Positions 29,480 through 39,403 of a stretch of DNA of 64,000 nt are shown here, piece by piece; positions within the stretch are counted from its first letter, which is position 1, and each line of letters starts with the position of its first letter. A program made the position numbers and the translations under genes. Under the pieces are notes generated by a model that saw only the letters and a list, made by a program, of their open reading frames with translations, was not told where the DNA came from and did no database searches. Location: positions 229,634-293,633 of the forward strand of contig NZ_BDQY01000002.1 in assembly GCF_002724055.1 (NCBI RefSeq). Direction: 5' to 3'. The stretch comes from Tepidibacter mesophilus (GTDB taxonomy: Bacteria > Bacillota > Clostridia > Peptostreptococcales > Peptostreptococcaceae).

Positions 29480-30422
29480 AATAATTTTAGGAATAGACAC
29501 AAGCTGCTATACGACATCTATAGCAGCTATAAATTTAGATAAAGAAATAATCATAGATGAGAAGAAGATGTTAAAAGTTAAGAGTGGTAACAAAGGACTT
29601 AGGCAGTCAGATGCATTTTTTCAACATGTAAACAATTTGGGAGATATGTTCGAGGGTTTAAAAAATATTATTAAGGATTATGATATTGTTGGAGTATGTG
29701 TATCTTCAAAGCCAAGACCTGTTGAAAATTCATATATGCCTGTATTTAGCTGTGGATACAAATTTGCAAAAACTATAGCATCTATATTAAATGCGAAATT
29801 ATACCAAACATCACATCAAGAATGCCATATAGAGGCAGCTTTTTATGATACGGATATAGATAAAGATACATTTTTGTGTATACATATGTCTGGAGGTACT
29901 ACTGAAATATTATTGGTAAATAGAAAACTAAGTGGATACAATATAGAAATAGTAGGTGGGACTAAAGATATAAGTGCTGGGCAACTTATAGATAGAGTAG
30001 GGGTAAGGCTTGGATATGAATTTCCCTGTGGAAATTATTTAGATAACAATGCGTTAAAATATAATACTGATGTTCATAATTTGAAAATATCATCCAAAGA
30101 AGGATATATTAATTTTTCGGGTGTTGAAAATCAAATATTCTCTATAATAGATGAATATTCTAAGGAATATATATCCAAGATTAGTTTAAACTCTATTTTA
30201 GATTCTATATATAAATCAATTGTTTACTTAAGCGAGGAATATAATATAAAAGATGTATTATTCGTTGGAGGGGTATCTTCTAGTGAATATATATCGTGTA
30301 ATATGATAAATAAACTAAATAATCATAAAATAAATTCGTTTTTTACAAAGTCTAGTTTTGCAAAAGATAATGCTATAGGATCAGGTATTATTGGAGTTAA
30401 CAGATTTTTAAGTGAGGTATAA
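29463..30422 (+). CDS. Kae1/TsaD-like ASKHA protein, paralogue of TsaD
   Basis: A 319-residue protein with the TsaD/Kae1 fold. Metal ligands of TsaD are kept: H118 and H122 in SHQECHIEA, and an Asp near 306 in AKDNAIGSG. The ATP-binding segment SGGTTEI is also present. It is shorter than usual TsaD (about 340) and differs in several family motifs. Clostridial genomes often have such a gene between nusB and xseA besides true tsaD. It may lack t6A activity; function unknown. Overlap with nusB implies cotranslation. Confidence 0.8.
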   Translation: MISNNKIILGIDTSCYTTSIAAINLDKEIIIDEKKMLKVKSGNKGLRQSDAFFQHVNNLGDMFEGLKNIIKDYDIVGVCVSSKPRPVENSYMPVFSCGYKFAKTIASILNAKLYQTSHQECHIEAAFYDTDIDKDTFLCIHMSGGTTEILLVNRKLSGYNIEIVGGTKDISAGQLIDRVGVRLGYEFPCGNYLDNNALKYNTDVHNLKISSKEGYINFSGVENQIFSIIDEYSKEYISKISLNSILDSIYKSIVYLSEEYNIKDVLFVGGVSSSEYISCNMINKLNNHKINSFFTKSSFAKDNAIGSGIIGVNRFLSEV

Positions 30423-30424
30423 TT

Positions 30425-31624
30425 ATGAAATTAAAGGCTCTTTCTATTAGTGAAGTTAATTCTTATATAAAACGGATTCTTACCAATGACCCTATATTAT
30501 ATAATTTAAAGGTGAAAGGGGAAGTATCTAATTTAAAAATCCATACAAGTGGGCATATATACATGTCTTTAAAAGACAACAAATCAAAAATAAACTGCGT
30601 TATATTCAAAAATAATGTTCCAAAAGATTTAAATTTAAGAGAAGGTCTTGAAGTTAGAGCATCTGGATATATATCTTTATATGAAAAAGATGGAAGTTAT
30701 CAGCTTTATATAAATTCAATCGATGTTGACGGAATCGGGAACTTGCATGTGGAGTTTGAAAAACTCAAAGCTAAACTTCAAAATGAGGGATTATTCGATC
30801 CAAAATATAAAAAAGAAATACCAAGTATACCTAAGGATATAGGAGTGATTACGTCTTTAACAGGAGCAGCACTTAGAGATATTATAAATGTTATATCTAG
30901 AAGGTATCCAAAGGTTAATGTTAGGATATATCCTGTTTTAGTCCAGGGCGATAAGTCAGCGGATGATATAGTTTATGCTATTGATTTTTTAAACAAAAGA
31001 GAAGATATAGATGTTATAATATTGGCTAGAGGTGGGGGATCAATAGAAGAACTATGGTCTTTTAATGAAGAAAAAGTTGCAAGAAGTATATTTGCGTCAC
31101 GCATCCCTATAATAAGTGCAATAGGACATGAAACTGATTTTACAATATCAGATTTTGTATCAGATCTTAGAGCGCCTACTCCATCGGCTGGAGCTGAAAT
31201 ATCTGTTCCATCTTATTTAGACATGAGAGAAAAACTATATATATCTAAGAATAGGATTAATAAAGTATTTGAGAACAAAGTATATACATATAAAAAAGAT
31301 TTGCATAATACAAAAAAGTATATGGATATTAATTATAGAGAAACAATAAAAGATAAACTTATAGATATGGATAACTGTTTAAAAGATATTGAAAATAATA
31401 TGAATAAAAAGCTTATTTTAACAAGAAATGAGTTAGATTATATAGGCCAAAATTTGAATAATTTAAGCCCTTTATCGGTAATGTCTAGAGGATATACTTT
31501 AGTAGAAAAAGACGATAAGCTAGTTAAAAATCCTAAGAATTTAAGGCCAGGAGATAATATAAATGTACTATTTGAAAAGGCCTGTGTAAATTGTAAAATA
31601 CAGAATATAAAAGAGGTAGATTAG
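30425..31624 (+). CDS. xseA: Exodeoxyribonuclease VII large subunit
   Basis: A 399-residue protein with an N-terminal OB domain (about 4-100, with GEVSNLKIHTSGHIYMSLKD), the catalytic domain (GVITSLTGAALRDI; ILARGGGSIEELWSF; ISAIGHETDFT) and a C-terminal coiled coil. Together with XseB it degrades single-stranded DNA in repair. The next gene starts 1 base after its stop. Confidence 0.96.
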   Translation: MKLKALSISEVNSYIKRILTNDPILYNLKVKGEVSNLKIHTSGHIYMSLKDNKSKINCVIFKNNVPKDLNLREGLEVRASGYISLYEKDGSYQLYINSIDVDGIGNLHVEFEKLKAKLQNEGLFDPKYKKEIPSIPKDIGVITSLTGAALRDIINVISRRYPKVNVRIYPVLVQGDKSADDIVYAIDFLNKREDIDVIILARGGGSIEELWSFNEEKVARSIFASRIPIISAIGHETDFTISDFVSDLRAPTPSAGAEISVPSYLDMREKLYISKNRINKVFENKVYTYKKDLHNTKKYMDINYRETIKDKLIDMDNCLKDIENNMNKKLILTRNELDYIGQNLNNLSPLSVMSRGYTLVEKDDKLVKNPKNLRPGDNINVLFEKACVNCKIQNIKEVD

Positions 31625-31625
31625 T

Positions 31626-31838
31626 ATGAATTATGAAATTGCATATAAAAGGTTACAAGAAATTATTAAAGGTTTAGAAGAGGAAACTATATCTTTAGAT
31701 GAATCTTTAAAGCTTTATGAAGAGGGTATAAGATTATATAGACATTGTAACAAATTATTAGAATCAGCTCAACTTAAGATAACCAGGTTTTCAAACGATA
31801 CTTTAGAGGAAATAGAAATTGATATTGAGGAGGTATAA
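31626..31838 (+). CDS. xseB: Exodeoxyribonuclease VII small subunit
   Basis: A 70-residue helical hairpin protein with the signature LDESLKLYEEGIRLYRHC. Tightly linked to xseA, whose coiled coil it binds. Confidence 0.95.
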   Translation: MNYEIAYKRLQEIIKGLEEETISLDESLKLYEEGIRLYRHCNKLLESAQLKITRFSNDTLEEIEIDIEEV

Positions 31839-31841
31839 AAA

Positions 31842-32732
31842 ATGGATTTTAAATCAGCATTAAAGGATAAAAAAATATATATTGAAAGTAAATTACAAAG
31901 TTATATACCTGATATGAATGCATATCAAAAAACTTTATTTGAATCAATGAAGTATAGTTTAGATGCAGGAGGTAAAAGGCTTAGACCTATACTTTTAATG
32001 GAGAGTGCAGCTTTATTTAATTCTGATATAGAAGAGACTATACCTTTTGCATGTGCTATGGAGATGATTCACACATATTCTCTTATACATGATGATTTAC
32101 CTGCTATGGATGATGATGACTTAAGAAGAGGAAAACCTACAAACCACAAGGTGTTTGGAGAGGGAATAGCTGTTTTAGCTGGAGATGGACTTTTAAATTA
32201 TTCATTTGAAATAATGCTTGATTATGCTTTAAAAAATGAAAAAAATAGTCATAAATACGTAAAGGCTATGAATGAAATAGCTAAAGCTGCAGGAGTTAGA
32301 GGGATGATTGCAGGTCAGATTGTAGATCTTGAAAGTGAAAACAAAAAAATAGATAAAGATACACTTGATTTTATACATATGAATAAGACATCTGCTATGA
32401 TTATAGGGGCTATGAGAGCTGGAGCTATAATTGGAGGAGCGAATGATATAGAACTTGAGAATATAACAAATTATGCTAAGAATATAGGACTTGCTTTTCA
32501 AGTTACAGATGATATATTAGATATAGTGGGCGATGAAAAAAAACTAGGCAAAGATATTGGAAGTGATCTGGAAAACAACAAGTCTACATATCCGTCATTA
32601 TTTGGTATTGAAAAATCAAGAGATATAGCTAGAGAACTTATAGATGATGCAAAAAGATGTATATATAGTTTTGACAAAAAAAATGATTTTTTAAATTGTT
32701 TAGCTGATTACATTGTAGACAGAGAATGGTAG
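31842..32732 (+). CDS. ispA: Geranyl/farnesyl diphosphate synthase (IspA-type)
   Basis: A 296-residue trans-isoprenyl diphosphate synthase. The first Asp-rich motif is DDLPAMD (84-90) followed by RRGKPTNH, and the second is DDILD. Short aromatic-free residues before the first motif are in keeping with C15 product, though this cannot be fixed by eye. It supplies precursors for undecaprenyl phosphate; dxs, the first enzyme of the same pathway, lies two genes downstream. Confidence 0.94.
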   Translation: MDFKSALKDKKIYIESKLQSYIPDMNAYQKTLFESMKYSLDAGGKRLRPILLMESAALFNSDIEETIPFACAMEMIHTYSLIHDDLPAMDDDDLRRGKPTNHKVFGEGIAVLAGDGLLNYSFEIMLDYALKNEKNSHKYVKAMNEIAKAAGVRGMIAGQIVDLESENKKIDKDTLDFIHMNKTSAMIIGAMRAGAIIGGANDIELENITNYAKNIGLAFQVTDDILDIVGDEKKLGKDIGSDLENNKSTYPSLFGIEKSRDIARELIDDAKRCIYSFDKKNDFLNCLADYIVDREW

Positions 32733-32749
32733 TTTAAGGAGGACGTTAA

Positions 32750-33199
32750 GTGACTTTTATTGAGGGGATTTTAAATAATCAAACTTTTACAGTATGCTTT
32801 ATATCTTGGTTTGTAGCACAGATATTAAAAGTTATACTGACTTTTATATTTGATAAAAAGATAGATGTTTCAAGGTTCGTAGGTTCAGGTGGTATGCCTA
32901 GCTCTCATTCGTCATTTGTTACAAGTCTTGCAACTGCGATAGGAATACAAAGAGGATATGAATCGTTGGAGTTTGCCATGGCATTTGTATTTGCTTTAAT
33001 AGTAATGTATGATGCAGCTGGAGTTAGAAGAGCTGTTGGGAAGCAAGCTAAGATACTTAATAAAATGATAGAAGATATACAGGAACATAGAAAAGATGTT
33101 TTCAATGAAAAGAGATTAAAAGAACTTGTAGGCCACACTCCTGTAGAAGTCCTATCTGGAGCTGTGTTAGGTATTGTAATAGCTAACATAATGATTTGA
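32750..33199 (+). CDS. Divergent PAP2 family (DUF212/YuiD) membrane protein
   Basis: A 149-residue protein starting at GTG 32750, behind AAGGAGGACG. It has about four hydrophobic segments and the conserved GSGGMPSSHSSFVTSLATA and YDAAGVRRAVGKQA. The motif pattern recalls PAP2 phosphatases. A role in isoprenyl lipid phosphate recycling would suit its place between ispA and dxs, but this is inference. Confidence 0.88.
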   Translation: MTFIEGILNNQTFTVCFISWFVAQILKVILTFIFDKKIDVSRFVGSGGMPSSHSSFVTSLATAIGIQRGYESLEFAMAFVFALIVMYDAAGVRRAVGKQAKILNKMIEDIQEHRKDVFNEKRLKELVGHTPVEVLSGAVLGIVIANIMI

Positions 33200-33269
33200 A
33201 AATGATTTATCAATATGCTATAATATCTATGCTTTATGTAGAACAAAATATTAAACATATGATATAGAG

Positions 33270-33346
33270 ATATATCCTAGTAATAGATTATCTAATAACC
33301 AATATAGTTTTAAAATATTGGGTTTTGGAGAAAATACTAGGGTATA
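33270..33346 (+). other. Nested hairpin in the leader of dxs
   Basis: Outer arms TATATCCTAGTA (33270-33281) and TACTAGGGTATA (33335-33346), and inner arms AACCAATAT (33297-33305) and ATATTGGGTT (33315-33324). It ends about 40 bases before the dxs start. It has no T-run and no riboswitch core that I recognise. Confidence 0.5.
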
Positions 33347-33388
33347 TTTATATATTTTAAAATAATTTTTAGAAAGTAGGATGAAGTT

Positions 33389-35245
33389 ATGTATAAACAT
33401 TTATACAATGTAAATAATCCTGAAAATTTAAAAAAAATGAATATAAGACAACTTAATGAACTTACTAATGAAATAAGAAAATTCCTCGTGAAGTCTGTAT
33501 CTAAGACAGGGGGGCATTTGGCTTCTAATTTAGGCGTAGTAGAATTAACTCTTGCATTTCATTATATATTTGAAACACCAAAAGATAAGATTGTTTGGGA
33601 TGTAGGGCATCAAGCTTATGTGCATAAAATGGTTACGGGAAGAACTAGTGAATTTGAAACTCTTAGAAAATTTAATGGACTTAGCGGATTTCCTAAGAGA
33701 AATGAAAGTAAGCATGATGCATTTGATACAGGACACAGCTCGACTTCTATATCAGCAGGGCTTGGTCTTGCTATGGCGCGTGATATTAAAAAAGAGGATT
33801 ACGAAGTTGTATCTGTAATAGGAGATGGTGCTTTAACTGGAGGTATGGCATTTGAAGCTCTTAATCATTTAGGACATACTCAAACAAATATGACTGTAAT
33901 ATTAAATGACAATGAAATGTCTATAGATAAAAATGTTGGAAGTATGTCTAATTATCTATTGAAACTTAGAACTAACAAAGCTTATAAAAAAATGAAGATG
34001 GAATTTGAAAATATAACTAATTATATACCTAGAATCGGTGATACGGTATATAAGACGGCAGATAAAATAAAGGATAGCTTAAAATACATTGTAAGTCCAG
34101 GTGCTTTATTTGAGGAGATGGGTATAAAATATTTTGGACCAATAGATGGACACGATATAGAGGAACTTATTCAGACTTTTAAGACTATAAAAAAATTTAA
34201 CGGACCTTGTATAGTTCATGTAATTACAAAAAAAGGAAAAGGATATAAGTTCGCAGAAAATGAGCCAGAAAAGTATCATGGAGTAAGTCCATTTGATATT
34301 AAAGAAGGAATTCAAAAGAGTTCTAAAGAGACATATTCAAGTGTAGTAGGAGAGAAAATGATTGAAATGGCTAGTAAGGATGAAAAGATAGTTGCTATAA
34401 CAGCTGCGATGCCATCTGGAACAGGACTTTCCAAATTTCAAAATATTTATCCAAAAAGGTTCTTCGATGTAGGAATAGCAGAAGGTCATGCTGTTACATT
34501 TGCAAGTGGTCTTGCAGCTAATGGTATAAAACCTTATTTTGCGGTATACTCTACATTCCTTCAAAGAGGATATGACCAAATAATACACGATGTTGCTCTT
34601 AGTAATCTTCCTGTAACTTTATTACTTGATAGAGCTGGAATCGTTGGATCTGATGGAGAAACTCATCATGGAGTATTTGACCTGAGTTATTTAAATTCTA
34701 TACCTAATTTAACTGTTATGGCACCGATGGATAAATACGAACTTGAAAAAATGTTAGAATTATCAAGAATGATTAATTCTCCAGTTGCTATAAGATATCC
34801 AAGAGGCGAAGTTTTAAAGTATGATAAAAATAATTACGAGTTAGGCATTGGAAAATGGGACATGCTAAAAAAAGGAAACAAGGTAGCTGTTATAGGTATA
34901 GGAGCTATGGTAAAAACTTGTTTAAAGTGTAGCGAAATATTGAATGAAAGAGGAATAAGTATAACTTTAATAAATGGACGATTCTTAAAACCGTTAGATT
35001 CTACAATGTTAGAAGATATACATAAGGAATATGATTATATAATAACTGTTGAAGATAATGTTTTAATTGGAGGATTTGGAAGTAGCATATCTTGTTATTT
35101 ATCAAAGATTGGATATAAAGGAAAAATTATAAATATAGGATTTGAAGATAGATTTATAGAACATGGAAATGTAGATGTACTTTACGATAAATATGGATTA
35201 TCAGCATCAAAGATAGCACAAAAAATAATAGAAGAAACCAAATAA
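33389..35245 (+). CDS. dxs: 1-deoxy-D-xylulose-5-phosphate synthase
   Basis: A 618-residue thiamine-diphosphate enzyme joining pyruvate and glyceraldehyde-3-phosphate in the first step of the MEP pathway. DVGHQAYVHK lies at 71-80 and the cofactor motif GDGALTGG at 145-152; the transketolase-like domain has FFDVGIAEGHAVTFASGLA and LDRAGIVGSDGETHHG. It follows ispA by one gene, so MEP entry and prenyl chain synthesis are linked here. Confidence 0.96.
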   Translation: MYKHLYNVNNPENLKKMNIRQLNELTNEIRKFLVKSVSKTGGHLASNLGVVELTLAFHYIFETPKDKIVWDVGHQAYVHKMVTGRTSEFETLRKFNGLSGFPKRNESKHDAFDTGHSSTSISAGLGLAMARDIKKEDYEVVSVIGDGALTGGMAFEALNHLGHTQTNMTVILNDNEMSIDKNVGSMSNYLLKLRTNKAYKKMKMEFENITNYIPRIGDTVYKTADKIKDSLKYIVSPGALFEEMGIKYFGPIDGHDIEELIQTFKTIKKFNGPCIVHVITKKGKGYKFAENEPEKYHGVSPFDIKEGIQKSSKETYSSVVGEKMIEMASKDEKIVAITAAMPSGTGLSKFQNIYPKRFFDVGIAEGHAVTFASGLAANGIKPYFAVYSTFLQRGYDQIIHDVALSNLPVTLLLDRAGIVGSDGETHHGVFDLSYLNSIPNLTVMAPMDKYELEKMLELSRMINSPVAIRYPRGEVLKYDKNNYELGIGKWDMLKKGNKVAVIGIGAMVKTCLKCSEILNERGISITLINGRFLKPLDSTMLEDIHKEYDYIITVEDNVLIGGFGSSISCYLSKIGYKGKIINIGFEDRFIEHGNVDVLYDKYGLSASKIAQKIIEETK

Positions 35246-35260
35246 GAAAGGTAATAAATC

Positions 35261-36070
35261 ATGAAAAAAAGAATAGATATTTTACTAGTTGAAAACGGCC
35301 ATTTTGAAAGTAGAGAAAGAGCTAAGAAATCATTAATGGCAGGACTTGTATTTGTAGATGGTCAAAGGTGTGATAAACCGGGAACTATAGTGAAGGAAGA
35401 TTGTGATATAACAATAAAGGGAAAACTTATTCCATATGTTAGTAGAGGTGGATTAAAGCTTGAAAAATCAATAAAAAACTTTGATGTAGATGTAAAGGAT
35501 AAGGTATGTTTAGATATAGGGTCGTCTACTGGGGGATTTACAGATTGCATGCTTCAAAATGGAGCTAAAAAAGTATTTTCTATAGACGTTGGATATGGGC
35601 AGCTTGCATGGAAATTAAGACAAGATGACAGAGTTGTATGCATGGAGAGGACTAATATAAGACATGTTGAGATTGATGATTTAGGAGAATATGCTGATTT
35701 TTCATCTATAGATGTATCCTTTATATCATTAAGACTGGTTATACCAAAGGCTAAAGAACTGTTAAAAGAAAACGGAGAAATAGTAGCCCTTATAAAACCA
35801 CAATTCGAAGCTGGGAGAGAAAAGGTTGGAAAAAAAGGAGTAGTTAGAGAAAAACAAACACACATAGATGTGATTAAAAGAATAATAGAATTCGTATATC
35901 AAAATGAATTTGATATATTAAACTTAGACTATTCTCCTGTAAAAGGTCCAGAAGGTAATATAGAATACTTGCTTCATATAAAAAAGAATAATGGTTTAAA
36001 CGAAAAGAATGAACTAAACTACGATGAAACAATTCTAAAAGTAGTAGAAGATTCTCATCAAAAACTGTAA
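35261..36070 (+). CDS. tlyA: TlyA-family rRNA 2'-O-methyltransferase
   Basis: A 269-residue protein (YqxC in Bacillus) with an N-terminal S4 RNA-binding domain (about 1-60) and an FtsJ-like methyltransferase domain (CLDIGSSTGGFTDC at 83-96; VSFISLRLVIPKA). TlyA methylates 16S and 23S rRNA cytidines in mycobacteria; the target here is unproved. The order dxs-tlyA-argR-recN-spoIVB-spo0A is widely kept in Firmicutes. Confidence 0.92.
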   Translation: MKKRIDILLVENGHFESRERAKKSLMAGLVFVDGQRCDKPGTIVKEDCDITIKGKLIPYVSRGGLKLEKSIKNFDVDVKDKVCLDIGSSTGGFTDCMLQNGAKKVFSIDVGYGQLAWKLRQDDRVVCMERTNIRHVEIDDLGEYADFSSIDVSFISLRLVIPKAKELLKENGEIVALIKPQFEAGREKVGKKGVVREKQTHIDVIKRIIEFVYQNEFDILNLDYSPVKGPEGNIEYLLHIKKNNGLNEKNELNYDETILKVVEDSHQKL

Positions 36071-36086
36071 TTAGGAGGATTTAAAG

Positions 36087-36533
36087 TTGAAAATATCAAG
36101 ACATAACAAAATATTAGAAATAATTGAAAGTAATGATATAACGACTCAAGATGATCTTGCACAAAAGCTTAGAGATCATGGAATGAATGTTACTCAAGCT
36201 ACAGTATCAAGAGATATAAAGGACTTAAAACTAGTTAAGGTTTTAACTAAAGATGGGAATTATAAATATGCAGCACTTAAAAAAGAAGAAAAAGGGTCCT
36301 GTGACAGACTTATAAGATTATTAAGAGAAGTATTAATAGGTATTGATTCATCTGAAAACATTGTTTGCTTAAAAACTATTGCTGGATCTGCACAATTGGC
36401 TGCCAAAGCAGTAGATCAACTGGAACTTAAAGAAATAATAGGTACAATAGCAGGTATTGATACTGTATTTATATTGATAAAAAGCAGAGAAGATGTAGAT
36501 ATAATAAAAGGTAGATTCAGAAAGCTAATATAG
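36087..36533 (+). CDS. argR: Arginine repressor ArgR/AhrC
   Basis: A 148-residue regulator starting at TTG 36087 behind TTAGGAGG. The N-terminal winged helix includes ATVSRDIKDLKLVKV; the C-terminal oligomerisation and arginine-binding domain includes GTIAGIDTVFILIKS. It represses arginine synthesis and controls catabolism. No arg genes are nearby; the location before recN is conserved. Confidence 0.95.
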   Translation: MKISRHNKILEIIESNDITTQDDLAQKLRDHGMNVTQATVSRDIKDLKLVKVLTKDGNYKYAALKKEEKGSCDRLIRLLREVLIGIDSSENIVCLKTIAGSAQLAAKAVDQLELKEIIGTIAGIDTVFILIKSREDVDIIKGRFRKLI

Positions 36534-36548
36534 ATAAGGGGGATTATC

Positions 36549-38237
36549 ATGATCCTTGAAATGTATATAAAGAATTTTGCTCTAGCAGAAGAAATTAGAA
36601 TAGATTTTGAAGAAGGATTTAACATATTAACTGGAGAAACTGGCTCTGGTAAATCTATAATAATAGATGCTCTTAATCTTTGCCTAGGTGGAAGGTATGA
36701 CAAATCATTTGTAAGAAAAGGAACGGATAAAGGTCTTGTAGAGGTTACATTTAATGTTACAAATGAAAAAGTTATTGAAGAATTATTAGAGAGTGGAATA
36801 GATGCATCTTTAGATGATAATTTGATAATATCAAGAGAGATATATAGCGATGGAAAGAATATCAGTAGAGTAAATGGAAGGAATGTAAGAATATCTTTTT
36901 TGAAAACAATAGGGTCTCTATTAGTAGATGTACATAGTCAACATCAAAATCAGGTTCTTTTTAATAAAGATAAGCACATAGAATTTTTGGATATATACGG
37001 ACACCAAAAAATTGAGCCCGAAAAAAAAGAATACCTAAATATATATAACGAGTACTTCGATTTAAAAAAGGAAATAAACTCATTGACTGAAGATAAAGAT
37101 GACATTCAAATCGCAAGGGAAATAGATCTTTTGAAATTTCAAATACAAGAGATTGAAGAAGGTGATTTGACTATAGGAGAATATGAAGAACTCTTAAAAG
37201 AAAGAGAAATACATAGAAATAGCGAAAAAATATATACAAGCCTAAATAGCTCGTATTTAAATTTATATGAATCGAATTACAATGCATTTGACTTGATATC
37301 TAAAGGTATTAAGGATTTAAAAAGTATTTCTAATATAGATGAGAGATTAGAACAATTCCATGCTTCTTTAGAAGAAATTATGTATACTCTTCAAGATATA
37401 TCAAAAGATATAAGAGATTATAAAGATAATATAGACTTTGACATTAAAAGCCTTGATAATATAGAAATAAGAATAGATACTATAAATAATTTAAAGAGAA
37501 AATATGGAAATTCTATAGATGAAATTTTAGAGTATAAGAATAAAATAATTAAAAGATTAGAAGATATAGAAAATAGAGATGAAAAAATTATAGAATTAAA
37601 ACAAAATTTAGAAAAAATTGAAAGCATATTAAATCTAAAAAGTGAAAAAATAACTTCTATAAGAAAAGAAATTGCAAATAAATTAGAAACCGACATATGC
37701 GAACAGCTCTATTCTTTAAATATGAAAAATGTTGTATTTAAGGTTGATTTTAAGCAAAAACAAGAATATTTTTCAACTGGAAAAGATATTATAGAATTTA
37801 TGATATCCTTCAATGTAGGAGAAGATTTGATGCCTATATATAAGGTTGCATCTGGCGGAGAAATGTCAAGATTTATGCTTGCATTTAAAAGTATATTGTC
37901 TGATATAGATAAGGTTAATTCACTTGTATTTGATGAAATAGATACAGGTATAAGTGGAATAGCAGCAGAAATAGTGGGAAAAAAATTAAAGCATATATCA
38001 AATAAAAAACAGGTTATAAGTATAACTCACCTGCCTCAAATAGCAGTAAATGCAAATGCTCACTTTAGAATAAAAAAAATTATACAAGAAAGTAGAACTT
38101 ATACAAAAATTGAAAAGCTAAGTCAAAAAGAACAAATAAAAGAAATAGCAAGATTAATATCTGGATCTAATATAACAGAAAAAACAATAGAACATGCTAA
38201 AGAAATTTTAGAAATAGCTCAAAATAAAGATGTTTAA
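36549..38237 (+). CDS. recN: DNA repair protein RecN
   Basis: A 562-residue SMC-like ATPase. Walker A is TGETGSGKSII (about 29-39), a long coiled-coil part fills about 160-400, and the C-terminal lobe has VASGGEMSRFMLAFK and VFDEIDTGISG. It acts in double-strand break repair. Its stop lies in the terminator hairpin. Confidence 0.96.
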   Translation: MILEMYIKNFALAEEIRIDFEEGFNILTGETGSGKSIIIDALNLCLGGRYDKSFVRKGTDKGLVEVTFNVTNEKVIEELLESGIDASLDDNLIISREIYSDGKNISRVNGRNVRISFLKTIGSLLVDVHSQHQNQVLFNKDKHIEFLDIYGHQKIEPEKKEYLNIYNEYFDLKKEINSLTEDKDDIQIAREIDLLKFQIQEIEEGDLTIGEYEELLKEREIHRNSEKIYTSLNSSYLNLYESNYNAFDLISKGIKDLKSISNIDERLEQFHASLEEIMYTLQDISKDIRDYKDNIDFDIKSLDNIEIRIDTINNLKRKYGNSIDEILEYKNKIIKRLEDIENRDEKIIELKQNLEKIESILNLKSEKITSIRKEIANKLETDICEQLYSLNMKNVVFKVDFKQKQEYFSTGKDIIEFMISFNVGEDLMPIYKVASGGEMSRFMLAFKSILSDIDKVNSLVFDEIDTGISGIAAEIVGKKLKHISNKKQVISITHLPQIAVNANAHFRIKKIIQESRTYTKIEKLSQKEQIKEIARLISGSNITEKTIEHAKEILEIAQNKDV

Positions 38238-38252
38238 ACATCTTTATTTTTT
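38221..38252 (+). terminator. Terminator overlapping the recN stop
   Basis: Hairpin AAATAAAGATGTTT / AAACATCTTTATTTTTTT; the left arm includes the last recN codons. Confidence 0.85.
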
Positions 38253-38376
38253 TGAAGTTTTTATTTCAAAATTACTACAATGAGACTTTTTTACAATATT
38301 ATAATTATTTGTGGAGGATATAAAAGTTCGATTTTAGGAAAATTAATATTAAAATGACATTAAGGAAGTGATGTAT

Positions 38377-39390
38377 ATGGCTAAAATTTCCAAGAGAAAA
38401 TTTTTAATTTTAATATTAATTTTATCCGTTATATTGACAAGTTTTACACCTCTTGATTTAAATTCACAAGCTTTTAATCAAAATAAATTAGAATTAATTC
38501 CGCTTGGGAATATAGCTGGAATAAAACTTGATACAGACGGTGTATTAGTTATAGGAATAGACGAAAATTATTTAAAATATAAAGACAGAAATATAAAAGT
38601 TGGAGATATAATAGTAAAGATAGAGGGTAAAGAAGTAAATAAAGCACAAGATATAGAGGATATCACAAATAATATAAAAAAAGACTTCGTAAATGTAACT
38701 ATAAAAAGAGATGGCAAATATATATACCAAGATGTAAAGTTATATAAAGATGATAAAGACAATACTCACAAAATAGGAATTTGGGTAAGAGATAAAATAG
38801 CTGGTATAGGTACATTGACTTGCTATAATCCACAAACTAAAGAATTTTATGCTCTAGGGCACGGAATAACAGATGTAGATACGGGAAGCATAATAGAAGT
38901 GAAGAAAGGTGTTTTATATAAGCCAAAAAAAACAGGGGTTAAAAAAGGTGTATCAGGAGTTCCAGGTGAAATAATAGGAGATTTTGATAAAAAAAATATA
39001 ATGGGTGAATTTAATCATAATGATGATTTTGGGATAAAGGGCACAATGAATAACCAATATAGATGGGATAATCTAAAACCCATAGAAGTTGGTCATTATT
39101 ACGAAGTTAAAAAAGGAAATGCATATATACTATTTTCTGATGAAAATTATAAAATAAAAAAATATAAGATACAAATAAAAAAGATATTCAATCAAAATAG
39201 ACCTAAATCTAAAAGTATGGTAGTTGAAATCGTAGATAAAGATTTGATAAATTATACAGGTGGAATAGTACAAGGAATGAGCGGTGCACCTATAATACAA
39301 AATGGGAAAATAATAGGAGCTATAACACACGTATTCGTAAATGATCCTAAAAAAGGATATGCCATATTTATAGATTGGATGTTAAAATAA
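38377..39390 (+). CDS. spoIVB: SpoIVB peptidase (S55)
   Basis: A 337-residue serine peptidase. It has an N-terminal signal anchor (about 8-27), a PDZ domain (about 45-120) and the S55 domain with the catalytic H162 in ALGHGITD and S302 in GMSGAPII. In Bacillus it is released by the forespore and triggers SpoIVFB to process pro-SigK. The window's SigK appears to lack a proregion, so its role here may differ. ATG 38377 fits AAGGAAGTG; a GTG at 38368 lies in that site. Confidence 0.95.
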   Translation: MAKISKRKFLILILILSVILTSFTPLDLNSQAFNQNKLELIPLGNIAGIKLDTDGVLVIGIDENYLKYKDRNIKVGDIIVKIEGKEVNKAQDIEDITNNIKKDFVNVTIKRDGKYIYQDVKLYKDDKDNTHKIGIWVRDKIAGIGTLTCYNPQTKEFYALGHGITDVDTGSIIEVKKGVLYKPKKTGVKKGVSGVPGEIIGDFDKKNIMGEFNHNDDFGIKGTMNNQYRWDNLKPIEVGHYYEVKKGNAYILFSDENYKIKKYKIQIKKIFNQNRPKSKSMVVEIVDKDLINYTGGIVQGMSGAPIIQNGKIIGAITHVFVNDPKKGYAIFIDWMLK

Positions 39391-39403
39391 ATCAAAATAA
39401 ATT

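Noticed and set aside
33270..33346. Thiamine (TPP) riboswitch before dxs
   Set aside because: No conserved TPP core such as CTGAGA or ACCTGATC is present.
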